Shown piece by piece: positions 10,401 to 22,400 of a stretch of 64,000 nt of DNA. Origin of the DNA: Branchiostoma floridae. Taxonomy: Eukaryota; Chordata; Leptocardii; Amphioxiformes; Branchiostomatidae. Under the pieces are notes generated by a model. That model was not told the origin of the DNA. It saw only the letters and a program-made list of their open reading frames with translations, and searched no databases. The translations under genes and the position numbers were made by a program. Numbering within the stretch: position 1 is the stretch's first letter; every line of letters starts with the position of its first letter. Where the stretch lies: contig NC_049987.1 of assembly GCF_000003815.2 (NCBI RefSeq), positions 21,524,187-21,588,186 on the forward strand, read 5' to 3'.

Positions 10401-13400
10401 CAAATTACTCTGAAATTTACGTCTTTCGCGGTGGAAGACGGAAAAAATTCACGTTCAAAACATTTAAAATGGCGGCGCGTGGGTTGAGATATCCCGCCAT
10501 TCAATGCGCAAGATAGGTCATTGCGAAATCACACCCCTGTTGCGTTACGTGCGTTGTTGTAAATCTACGTAGCGCAGCCGAAATCAGCTCATTAATGAGA
10601 CAGTGGATATGAAAAAAACACATTTTTGTAGGGTAAACCAAGTTTAGACATTGTCTGAAGGGGAAATATGAACTCAAAAGCGTGTTGACGTTCCAATGAC
10701 GTTTGCCCATCATGCCTTGCGGCAACCTAACAAAATGGCGCCTAACTCCAAATGTTCGCACGCTAGCACAGCGCTATCGGCTAGATTTTCTGTGGAATGT
10801 AACTTTCTTACGGTCCTTTACATGGCTTTACGCCTTTATACATACATTTACTAGTTACCTTTGGACTCATTTTGTAAGTTTTAGGGCATATTTTACAATT
10901 GTTAATTTGTGTGACCTGACGTAATTCTATCCAAAAACCCGAAGTTTGAGACCGTGGGTTATCCAATTCTGCGATGTTCTAAACAATAGAATGAATGGCA
11001 AATGTTTTGGGATTTCGTAATTCTATCCGATTACCCGAATTATCCAAAAAGGCGTAATACGAATAATTGGAATCCACTGTAATAAAAATACATATTGAGA
11101 AAAAATGTCCCTCTTAAGGTTCCGGGTCGGAGTTCAAATCTGACCGGAGTTGGCGGAAGGGTGGTGTAATAGGCCGGAAGTGCGCTGTTGTCTCCCTAAC
11201 TTTTGCTCCCTATGGCTTGGTGATCGTTATAGCTGAGCATAGATTTGTCGTATTTTCTGAAAAGCCCGTGGGTTGTATTGTTTTTGTGCGAGGAGTAGTT
11301 GGTCGGCCAGTGAAACCATTTTTGTATTAGTCCGCTGCAACGGTGATGCGGTTTTTTCGCCTGATGACCCAAATAGCGGCGTTTTTCATGCGATTTCGAA
11401 GAAATGACGTCATCGGAGATTGCAAAAAAGTTATCACATGGAATTTTTTTATTTTCATTTTACACAAACATGAAGAATTTAGCTTCTCTACCACGTAGGC
11501 CGTTATCCTGGGAAAATTCGTTTTTTCCAAGCAGCTTCGATCAAAAAAGTGTTAAAAAATGATAGTTTTCGGGTCCAAAATTAAAATTTTACTACATATT
11601 CTAACCAAAATAAAGAGGCAACATACGGTACCAATAGGTTTGTCGGAAAGAGACAGTAAACGGCTTTCCGCCATATTGATTAAGTTTCGCGTCCTACGTT
11701 TACTAGCGGAACTGTAGCCCTTTGGCCTGAGGCTGCCCGCCAACCTCCGAAATCGTAAAAGAAACTCCGGTCCGATACCTTATGGTATCACGACGGGAGG
11801 TATGGGGTAATCTCAAAAACCAGCGGGTCTTGGGCCGTCATATTCGGTCAGGGGATGGGCGAACATGTTAGTCAACGAATGCGCTAAAAAGTTTTGCATA
11901 TCGTTCCGAAATTTTCTTAAAATGGGCAACTTTTAAACTTTTTGGGGCAACTTTTTAGTGAAAAAGGGACCGTGCGGGCCAGAGCTGGACCGTGTAGGGT
12001 GGGGGGGGGGGGGGGGTTGAAATAAAATTTGTCTGCTTAAATGAGTTTTAAAGTGGAAAGTTATTCTACCATTTTTTCCATCAAATTTTGAGCAGTTTTT
12101 AAAAGTAGAATACCTTTCCATGTACACATCAAACATGTAAGCAAATTGCAAATTTAAAAGATTTAAGATGTAAAAAATTCTGCATTCATCAAATTCTTTA
12201 ACCCAAGAAGAGAAAAATTATCAATTGCAATACGTAGTCAAACCTGTGCACGTGACCACCTTAACACAAGGACCACCTGGCCATTGATATACAGTCAAAC
12301 CTGTACTAGTGGCCACCTCTATATAAGGACCACCTGGCCATTGATATACAGTCAAACCTGTACTAGTGGCCACCTCTACATAAAGACCACCTGGCCATTG
12401 ATATACAGTCAAACCTATACTAGTGGCCACCTCTATATAAGGACCACCTGGCCATTGATATACAGTCAAACCTGTATGTATGATCACCTCTACATAAAGA
12501 CCACCTGGCCATTGATATACAGTCAAACCTGTACTAGTGGCCACCTCTATATAAGGACCACCTGGCCATTGATATACAATCAAACCTGTGCAAATGATCA
12601 CCAGTCCTGGCCAATGTGACCAGTTTGTAATGTAAAGGTCCCTTCCTCCCCATTGACACAAGCATCAAAACCCATCAAGGGCTGGCCGATGTGAACGCGG
12701 GCCACATTGCCTTGAGGCTTGCCAAAGGCACCACGCATCCCAGTAGACGGGTCCACAACGACCAGATTTATATCAGTCCCTGCATGAGGTGTCTTCGATT
12801 TGACTGTACTACAATGAAATGAAATGAAACCGTGGGTTTAACCTAATCTTCAAGCAGATCCTACAGTAGCATCAGCGAAGCCGGGCTAGGAGTGTGTATG
12901 CAACGTGGAGCGAAACACACTCCCAGGCCAGCTTCACTCCTTTGTCAGCTTTTGATACTATCTTATGCTACCGTAGGCTCTGCTTGGAGATTAGGTTTTA
13001 CCTAGCATTAGAATGTTGGACTCACCTTTTCAAGAGGAAGTAGTTCCCTGCCAGTATCCTACCCCTCACCACGTCGTTGAACCCTTCATGTCTGGTCTGT
13101 GCGTACAGCGCCTCCGTGGAGCTATGGTCAGAACCTCTGTGGCCTGGGATAGACACACAAAATACTGTAAATTCATTAAGTTCCTGGGGACTCAATTTGA
13201 CTTCATGGCAGTGAAAAAATAGAGTGTTGTGGTGGTTTTGCATTTGCGGTAGCACTATGGGCACATGTTGTGTAGTAAAGGAAACCACAGCTAGCCGGAA
13301 ATCAACAATTAGCAACTGGGCAAGGGTGCTTCAGACAGACAGGGCAGTTGCTTTTGGCAGTGCTGGGATGATCTGTTGCTGACCTTATATCAATCATCTG

Positions 13401-16400
13401 GATAAGTAGCGCTACTTATGATTTATGTATTCAATTTTCAAAGATTGAGTCTATGCTTTTGAAATTTGTGCTTTTGTCTTCATGTAGCAGGCAACTCCAA
13501 CACATCAATCCTGTACAATGTATAGAAGATTAGTCACAAAAACCTTCAACCCCCATTATAATCATTTTCAGTCCAGCTCTTACCAAATTCCAGCCCACCT
13601 CTTACCGAATTCCAAACCACCTCTTACCGAATTCCAAACCACCTCTTACCAAATTCTAGCCCGTCGTATCTCGCCATGTTAGAGGCCACCTCGGCAGCAC
13701 AGAGTACGGAGTAGCAGACGATGGAGTAGGGGGTGTGCGGCAGGGACACCTGCGAGACTCGCGCACCTGCGTCCTCCAGAAGGTCAGCCGCTCGCTGCCA
13801 GGTGTTCAGCGTCTCCGCAGACAGGTGTGGGGCGTGGTACTCCTAAGACACAAAAAGTAGGGTTGATGATGATTTGGTTTCTATTCAAACATTCAAAATA
13901 ACAGTCTAGCGGTCAACTAGATTGTACATGTAGTTAACTGAACTGCACTGGTCACCAAAGTAACACAGTTCGCACTGAGTCAATAACAAACGACTAAGAC
14001 AAATACAGCTCTAAAAATAACAGATCTACAATTCATTAAAATCTACTTCAATAATAGTGCTTATCGACAGTTTGTTATTGTTTATAATTGGAGCTTGACT
14101 GCTACGTTAACATAAGAATATCAGCATCCTTCATTGATTCTTTGTACAATATAGGATATGGGGTGGAACAATCCAAAGTCAGTATACACTGACATTCTTT
14201 TGCACTGAAATGTCAGCAAGACAGCCAAAGCCAGTGCATACAAATGTAATTCCCATTTAGAAATTTATCATCAAGGATGTCACTCAGACTGTTTTCGCTG
14301 CTGTGAATTTCTCAGTGATTCAGGATCGTGTGAGCACCATAAGTGAGAGCAGAAAGTGATGAACTGCACTGAACTGAACTGAACTTCGGACTCTAGAGAT
14401 ATCTGAGGGAATTACATTGTAACGTTAGTACACCTTTATCTGTGGGGTGACCTTTATCCGTTGTCTTTAAAAACAGCACATTTAGGAGTATCTAGTCTGC
14501 AAATTTGCAATATTTTCAAAATTTTTCAAAATCAAGATTTGAAACCACCGTTCGTCGACTTCATATTCCTGAATACGCTTTTCCTTACAAACAATGAATA
14601 TAGGTTACCCTCGGATAAAGGTGAACCAGCGTTACATTACCTTTGGTATGCCGACATGCAGACGTGTGATGTCGATGTCTTCAGGTAGAGAAAAGGGCTG
14701 GAAGGTGTCGGAGACTGTGGTGGAATCTTTAGGGTCATGCCCCGCCAAAGCACCTGATAACAGACAACACACAGTCAGAGTTGGACAAGTCCACTAGCCC
14801 CGTTGTCCCGGGCAAGTGAAATAGCCCATTGGGCAAGCTCATGGCCTACGTATACCTCACTTGCCCGATCGGTAAGAAAGGTACTAGTAAGATTTTTCAA
14901 TGAGTGAGATTTTGATGTTCTTGCTACCTTTCACAGTCATGGCATCAAGCAATGGTCAACACAGAAAAATAGAGTCAATAACAAAAGAATTCCATCGCTG
15001 GAAGTGAAAATGTATAGCAAAAAGGCATTTAAATATTGGGCAAGTGAAAATTTGTTTCGGGCAAGTATCCATTTTTTCTGTACTTGAGAATAGGACATTT
15101 TGTCAAGTGAATTTTAGAAAACTTGTCCAACCCTGCACACAAGTCAGGTGCTTTCATTTGGTCTCTGAAAATGTTGAAGTTGATAAAAAATGAAGCTGTT
15201 AAAAATGTATTTTTTGGGAAGGTTTGAGGGACAGATTTAGCAACAAAAAAAACAGCAACATGGGAGATTTAGCAACAAAATCCAACAACATGGGCTCCCA
15301 AACAATGAGAGGGAGGGACAAAAATCAAAGCTGGAGACAACCCTGGTACGATGTCTGCAATATTCCATCAAACATGAGGATCTTTTCCAACAAGTGAGCC
15401 TGACACACAGCTTGTTGATATTAGGGTAATCAAAGAAGAGTGTTTATAAACTTTGCCTCTTCATCAGTATCCAGTACTAGTGTCTGTCATGTCATCAAAG
15501 TAAAACCTGCTCTGCTTTCATTGTCTGTCTAAAATATGGCATCGGCAAAATGTAGGTCTTCTAGGGCACAGATATAACGCTAGTTCACTTTTATCCGTGG
15601 GGTAATCTATATCTGTTGTTTTTAAAAGCATGTTATTTACTATGGATATAATGTCGACGGACGATGGTTTCAAATTGCAATATCTTCAAAATACAATTTT
15701 CAGTTTGAAAACACCGTCTGTTTATTTGGTATCCCCAAATACCCTGCTTTTATAAACAACGGATATAGGTTACCCTGCAGATAAAGGTTAACTAGAATTA
15801 CATGTATCTGTTAAAATTAGGATTTTGATTGTAATTTAAATGTTTATATAAGATATTTTATAGAAGATCACTTGCAGTTTGTTCCAGACTACAAGTTGTC
15901 TCCTACGTTGGAGATATATTTCTTAATAGACTGTCATTGTTGTGTCTTGTAACTTTATTATGTACTAGTAACTTGCTCTTTTGTCCTTTAAGACTGAACC
16001 ATTTACAATTGTGTATCATAAGCGAGGAGGACTGAACAAAAATACATTTCCAGTGGTTTCCAGGCTACTTCAAAATAAATGTGGCTTTTGTTACACAGTT
16101 AGTGAAAGGAATTTCAAACCTAAGACTTTATATTAAGTACTTCTTAATCCTCTGACACCAGGTGTTGACAGGACTTATCCCTACTTCACTATCCAAACCC
16201 TTCTAGTGATAAGGGGAGACTGTGGTAGGCAGCAGCTGGACAGGACTGGTCTGTCTGTCTGTCCCTGCTGGTCTTTGTTACAGGCACTTATGTTTGACAA
16301 TATTGGAATATAAACATCCACAGGCAAGCTAGCAAAAAGGTCAGAGAATGGTAGGATGTTTGACTTGGTCTTATTGTTCAAATCTGAGTGGCTATTTCAT

Positions 16401-19400
16401 TATTACTATTATGCAATGAGTAACTTTTTTGAATGCAAACTTAAGAAAAATCCCTGTCATGGTCATGATGGTGTCATGTCGTGGTCATGATGGTGTCATG
16501 TCTTGTTTCCCTTCTTTGTACAAATATACCACATTTTAAGGCTCAGAAATAGAGTCTAAATGTGTAGCCATTTGTAGCTCACAGTTGCACCAACAAATTA
16601 CGGTAAAAATTGTATTTTTCTGGTGTTGGACACATACACACACAAAAACAACTTGCCAGTATACTGATGACAAACACACACTGTCTTAACATATTACAAA
16701 CTTACTCAAGGGCTAAATCATCAACAGTATAGACTGGTAAAATCCACAAACCTAACATGATTGCAGCGTCATCGACACACCGGGTGAAGATGCCCGGAAC
16801 ATCCAGTGAGTTGACCAATGGGATGAGTCCGTGGCGGGACAGTAAACCGTAGGTCGGTTTCAGCCCCACGACCCCACAGTAGGAGGCGGGGTTCCTGACC
16901 GAGCCGCCGGTGTCTGAGCCTAGAGCACTGCGGAAAGGATCACCATTAGCTTATTTGCAGTCATTCCACTATGAGTATGAGGAAATTCAGCATCTGTAAG
17001 CCTGAATAAAATCGAATAAAATCACGCTCCTAGCAATCAGCCCTACTAATAATACAGTCGTTGCCCTAAGGGAGAGGGTCATTAACCCTAGCCAGCAAGA
17101 GATTGTGTAAACACAGACTACAGCATCCGTCATCTTGGTGATAAGATAGTATTACACTTTTTATTACAGTCAAACNNNNNNNNNNNNNNNNNNNNNNNNN
17201 NNNNNNNNNNNNNNNNNNNNNNNNNNNNNNNNNNNNNNNNNNNNNNNNNNNNNNNNNNNNNNNNNNNNNNNNNNNNNNNNNNNNNNNNNNNNNNNNNNNN
17301 NNNNNNNNNNNNNNNNNNNNNNNNNNNNNNNNNNNNNNNNNNNNNNNNNNNNNNNNNNNNNNNNNGATGCCTCTCAAGGTTACAAAATGTCCATCAAGAA
17401 CAAAATTTTGTTACCTGATAGCTTGACAGTGGTGAGAACCTTGAATGATACTATAAATCAGTGATGAATGCATATTATTCTGATCCAGGGCTATCTCCAG
17501 CTTAAAGTTTCTGCCCATCCCACTCATTGTTGTGTGTGTGCGTGTGTGTGTGTGGGGGGGGGGGGGAGTTTATCCATCCCATTAGCCTTGGAAGGCATGG
17601 TTGGGGTGTTCAGAAGGAAAGACAATTCAATTGGAATTCAGAAGCCTATGTTGGTGTTGTTAAATTTTGTTGGCATTTTTAGCTTTCAACTTTAGTGTTG
17701 ATGTTTAAAGTTGTCATATTTGGGTGTATTTGGGAATGTTTTCGTCCATCCAACCAAGCAAATTTCCATCCTGGGATAGAGGGACAGGTCTAGCCTTACC
17801 CTGGTTATCAGAGTACAGCACTAGCCGGCCAAGGAAGTTACTCCCCGGGCCGGCTAATTCGATTTACGGGGCATGTTGCTAGGGGCTCGGGAAAGACCCG
17901 TAGCCGCTGAACGCTGTTCTCTGGTGACCAGGGTGCCCTAGCCTATTCTGCCACCTAAACATATTTTTCAGATGTGGTAGGCAAGAGTCTTACCCCATGG
18001 CAAACTCATCCATGTTGGTTTTCCCCAGAAGCACAGCTCCCCTGTCCACTAGTCTCTGCACCATGGTGGCATTGTAAGGTGGGACGTAATCTACAGGAGA
18101 GAAACAGCAGAACCATGCAGAATTTCAGATTCATAATATATTAAATGGAGATCATATACAGTAGAAGCCAGTTAATTGCACAATGGATTAACACACAATT
18201 CTGTTAACTACACAGAATCCCAACATCCCAAACCAGTGCGGTCCAGCTAGATAGCTTCGAATAATTGCATCATCCGGATAATTGCACAAAATTCACTTTC
18301 AAATAGGCCGTGCAATTAAGCGGATTCTGCTGTATTTTTGACTCAGTATGCAATGTTACGTGATTATTTTATGCAGATCCCCATAGTATGCCATAATGGC
18401 TTACTGTAAATGCATTTAAGTTTGCGGTGATTTAATTTCGCAGTAGCGGGAAAAAAATGTTTGTTGTGGTTTTAATTTGCACCATGCACTGTAGTCTCTT
18501 ACTGTACATGTCCTGGAAAAAATGTTCCTGGTGGTTTTAAGTTTGCGGTGAAGTGTCTAACATGCATTGGCATAATACCGGTCATAAGCCTTATACCGGT
18601 CGATTAAAAATAGTGGAACTTAAAGAGATCTACACATCCAACAATAGTTATTTCTGAGGTATGCACACTTCAGACATCTAGGTGTCCAATACATAATTTA
18701 CAAAGCATCGATAACAATGCATTCGAAGACAACAAGGCCAAAAGTTTTCAGGTCATTTTCGGGGCAGGCGAGCTCGTCGTGGGACAAACACACTGTCACG
18801 TTCATCGCCAGATTTGTAGATAATAATCACATGTGCTCACGGCACAAGACGAGCATGATTCAACAGCAATCTTGAATTTCTTTTGGTGACCTACAACTCG
18901 TGTAAAAGTGTGAGGAACCGTTACATTATCGCCCGGATCTACGGCTGAATGGGTCAAATTGAACATACGCCGCCATTTTCCCGCCATTTTTAATGCTACG
19001 GCCAGCAGTAAAGTTTTACGTCATAGCGGTTGTGACGGACCAAAATTAAATGAAAAGTCTTGTCAGTATACGCCCATTTTCTCATGACTTTTTGTATGCT
19101 CATGCAGATTTTTGTTTTGTGCAACTACTAACAGGAAAGAAAGGAACAACAGAGGATGTATAAAGGTACATAGCGGCAGTTAATTGTGCCATGTTTCGTT
19201 CGACCGGTATAGTGCACCCCCTTCCAACCACGCGCCCGTTCTCCGTGCAATTCCGTGGTGTGTTCCAATTACGATATTATGTTTTTAGCAGGACCAGAGA
19301 GACAAAATAATTTACACAGAAGAAGTGGCAAAGGTAAGCTGTAACAGTAACATGTAACTGGAGAAAATGATGCGTTGATCATTTGCCAAATTAGCATTGC

Positions 19401-22400
19401 TTGAGAAATTGCAGTAAACCGACCGGTATTATGCCAATGGATGTTACAGTGAAAAATGCGAACATAAAACCACCGTGAACGTTTCTGCATTTACAGTATG
19501 CAATAAAGCCATTAAGGTCCATAAACTGGATTTAGGCATTCCCTCTTTGAAGTCCTGAAGTTGTGTCTGAACAAAGTCTTAGCTCTGTAGTCTGCACTTC
19601 TTCTTTATTTGTTTTTTTTGTAATAAACACATCAAAGCTCAATTTGGCCTGCAGGCTGCTTTTCAATGAGGTCAAGAGAGAGGAGGCAAGGGTCAGACAA
19701 TTCAAATAACAGAGATACAGTATAAAGTCCTAATGAGTCTTATAAAAACCTATATAAGCAATTCTACATACATGGTATAAAATACATAATAGCGAGAGAC
19801 ATGACACAAGTCCATTTGTTGATTCTCTGTTCCAATTTAACATCTGTATGTCATTTTCCAAATCCATGATTCAGGGACACCTACCTATTAGTAAGGCCCC
19901 GTTCATGATGCAAAAAATGAAACGGTTCTATCGGTTACTATCGGTTAGGCCAGCTGAAACGGATAAGTTTTGTCATCATGGACGGTCCGAAATGGATCTG
20001 AAGCGATACGAAACGGTTTGTTCGGAACCTCCTCGCGAGGTAGTATTGAAACGGTTTCTTCCTTATCCAGAATTGCGAATTTGCATCATGAACGCAAAAG
20101 CGGCGCAATCCGTTTTACATCCGGCCATGTGCGTTTATATTTGGTGGCGCCACGGGGAAAAAGTACAATTTTTAACCTGTCATTCGGGTGTTTCGGCCGC
20201 GTTTTCAATCGTACGATTCGTTTCTATAATCGGGCCGCCTCCTGGTCGACTGAGGAGCTAGCAGTCCTGATATCGCAAGGGGAATGTGTCAGGAGATCCA
20301 GTGGAAATAGCACTGCATATATCGGGACNNNNNNNNNNNNNNNNNNNNNNNNNNNNNNNNNNNNNNNNNNNNNNNNNNNNNNNNNNNNNNNNNNNNNNNN
20401 NNNNNNNNNNNNNNNNNNNNNNNNNNNNGTCATAACAGAACCCAGCTTCCAATTCACTAAAACATTGGTTCAATTACGATCAAAGACCAATAATCTGACA
20501 TAGAAGTACAGTCAAACCTGTCTATAGCGGCCACTCAAGGGACTGGAGAAATATGGCCACTATAGACAGGTGGCCCCTATAGAGAAAATGTTGATCAATT
20601 GACCATGAGCAAGCTACACATAATTACAGTTCCTACTAATCTTTCTCGCCAAGTGACATTGTCTCGATCGGTAAATTCACCGACAAAGACTTGCACTTTA
20701 ATGCTCAAGGCATGCATACCTTCTGCTACCGCCAAAATGACCCTGTCAGGAACTCCAAATCCTTGCAAACTACAATTTCAAACACGGTGCAGGGTGACAT
20801 AAGGCTGCAGTATGGTTGCATAGGCAGTGTTACTGTATCAACGGGACCTAAAATCGTGTGGCCGTGGCCGCGTTGGACAGGTGGCCGCTAAGCCTATTTC
20901 TCAATCATTATGAATCCAAGGGACCGACAAAAAGTGGCCACTATGGCCAGGTGGTTGCTATGCAAAGGTGGCCGCTAATACAGGTTTGACTGTACAACTT
21001 TGGGCAAGATCACAACAACCTCAGGGGTCAGAGGTCGCATTACCTTGCCTTTTCAAGGAACTGAAACGGTTTGCAAGTTGAACGTGAACGCAAAATGCAA
21101 ACCGTTTCCTGTCTTTTGCTGTCGGATCTTCAGGCCTAACCGATAGAACCGTTTCATTTTTTGCATCATGAACGGGGCCTAAGAGAAAAGTTACTCAAGC
21201 AACTGGATAGTATTCTACATTGGATACTATCAAGTTGCTTGAGAAACTGTTACACATGTACCTTCCGTATCTTAATACCAGGATGTCTAACCAACATATC
21301 AAAAGTTGCAAGACAAAGTTTACACTAGTTCAATGCTGGCTGTACAATAAAGGTTTACTTGTATTGTAAAGCTTGTGCGGCTGCGCTCGTGAGGCGGGGG
21401 AGGATGAGTGACACCTTCCTGCGTCACACGTAGCCTTGACGACGAAAAACATCTTACAGAAGCAGGATCAGGAAATTAAGGAGCAGAGATGAGAGACGTC
21501 CACGTGCGTCAGACGTCAATGAGACAGGAACTCTCACTCCAGGGAATAGATAGGTAGAGGCTAAAGATACTTTCACTGCAAACTGTTCCCAGCAGGAGAT
21601 GGACTGTGTGTTTCATGTGAGGTATAGCACATCCTGTGTGCGTCTGTTGTACTATCTAAAGTATGGGAACGGGTTTCTGCGCGTTAAAAATCTGCGAGCA
21701 CGTTAAAAATCTGCGTGTTAAAAAATTAAGTTCCTGAAATATCTCTGAAAATGTGTAGTGAGAAATTCTTAGGCAGAAAAATGTGACCCCATTATATGAT
21801 TTACCATCTGTTACCTGGATTTTTGGTTTGAAAAGCCCCTATTTTTTAGGTCACTTGGGAATACTTTAATTTGCATTTCCAGAATATTTCAAAATCACTT
21901 AAATTTGACTCAAATACATAGAAAAATCACTAATATATGACGCTTTGTATTGTAAAATATAACAGCTTGAGGCTTTTCTCCATTCTATAAGCTTTATTTC
22001 ATCTTTTCTCAAGCAGACTGTTTCACATGCAAATTTCAACCTTTGTTGTGCGTTAAAATTTAACGTTTAAAAATCACTTTTAAACAGGGCTCTAGCCAGC
22101 GTCCGCTTTTCCGTCAATTGACGGAAATTTGCTGCGTCAAATCCTTGGGGACGCCGCCCACGGCCGTAAAAGCCACATACTGTTTGTTTTAACTATTGTT
22201 AGGATTGTTGACAATGTGTGTCGGCGCCCTTTCGCATACGATAATCTCATCAAAACCCGTTTTTCAAGGTCTCAGTTCAGTTCTTCTAAATAATTTTCCC
22301 GCTTTTCGCGACGTTTGTAATTGGCTGACGGAAAAAAAATTTCGAGCTGGCTAAAGCCCTGCTTTTAAATTAAAACTCCTGGAATATTTACAGAAAAGGA

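Larger units (their letters stand above)
19895..21179. mobile_element. Harbinger-like element with about 40-bp inverted ends
   Basis: Left GGCCCCGTTCATGATGCAAA and right the exact complement continue inverted through AATGAAACGGTTCTATCGGT. TAA flanks both sides (19892-19894, 21180-21182), a Harbinger-type target. Interior GAAACGGTTT motifs recur. A second element (20509-20992) and a 100-N gap (20329-20428) lie inside. The 137- and 177-residue frames are not transposase-like. Confidence 0.85.

Noticed and set aside
12221..12661. 146-residue minus-strand and 111-residue plus-strand frames
   Set aside because: Both are translations of the 60-bp tandem repeat.
13564..13660. CRISPR-like array
   Set aside because: The units are contiguous near-identical repeats without unique spacers, and the genome is clearly animal.
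19848..20503. 137- and 177-residue frames
   Set aside because: They fall within a Harbinger-like element; one runs through N, and no transposase motif is visible.
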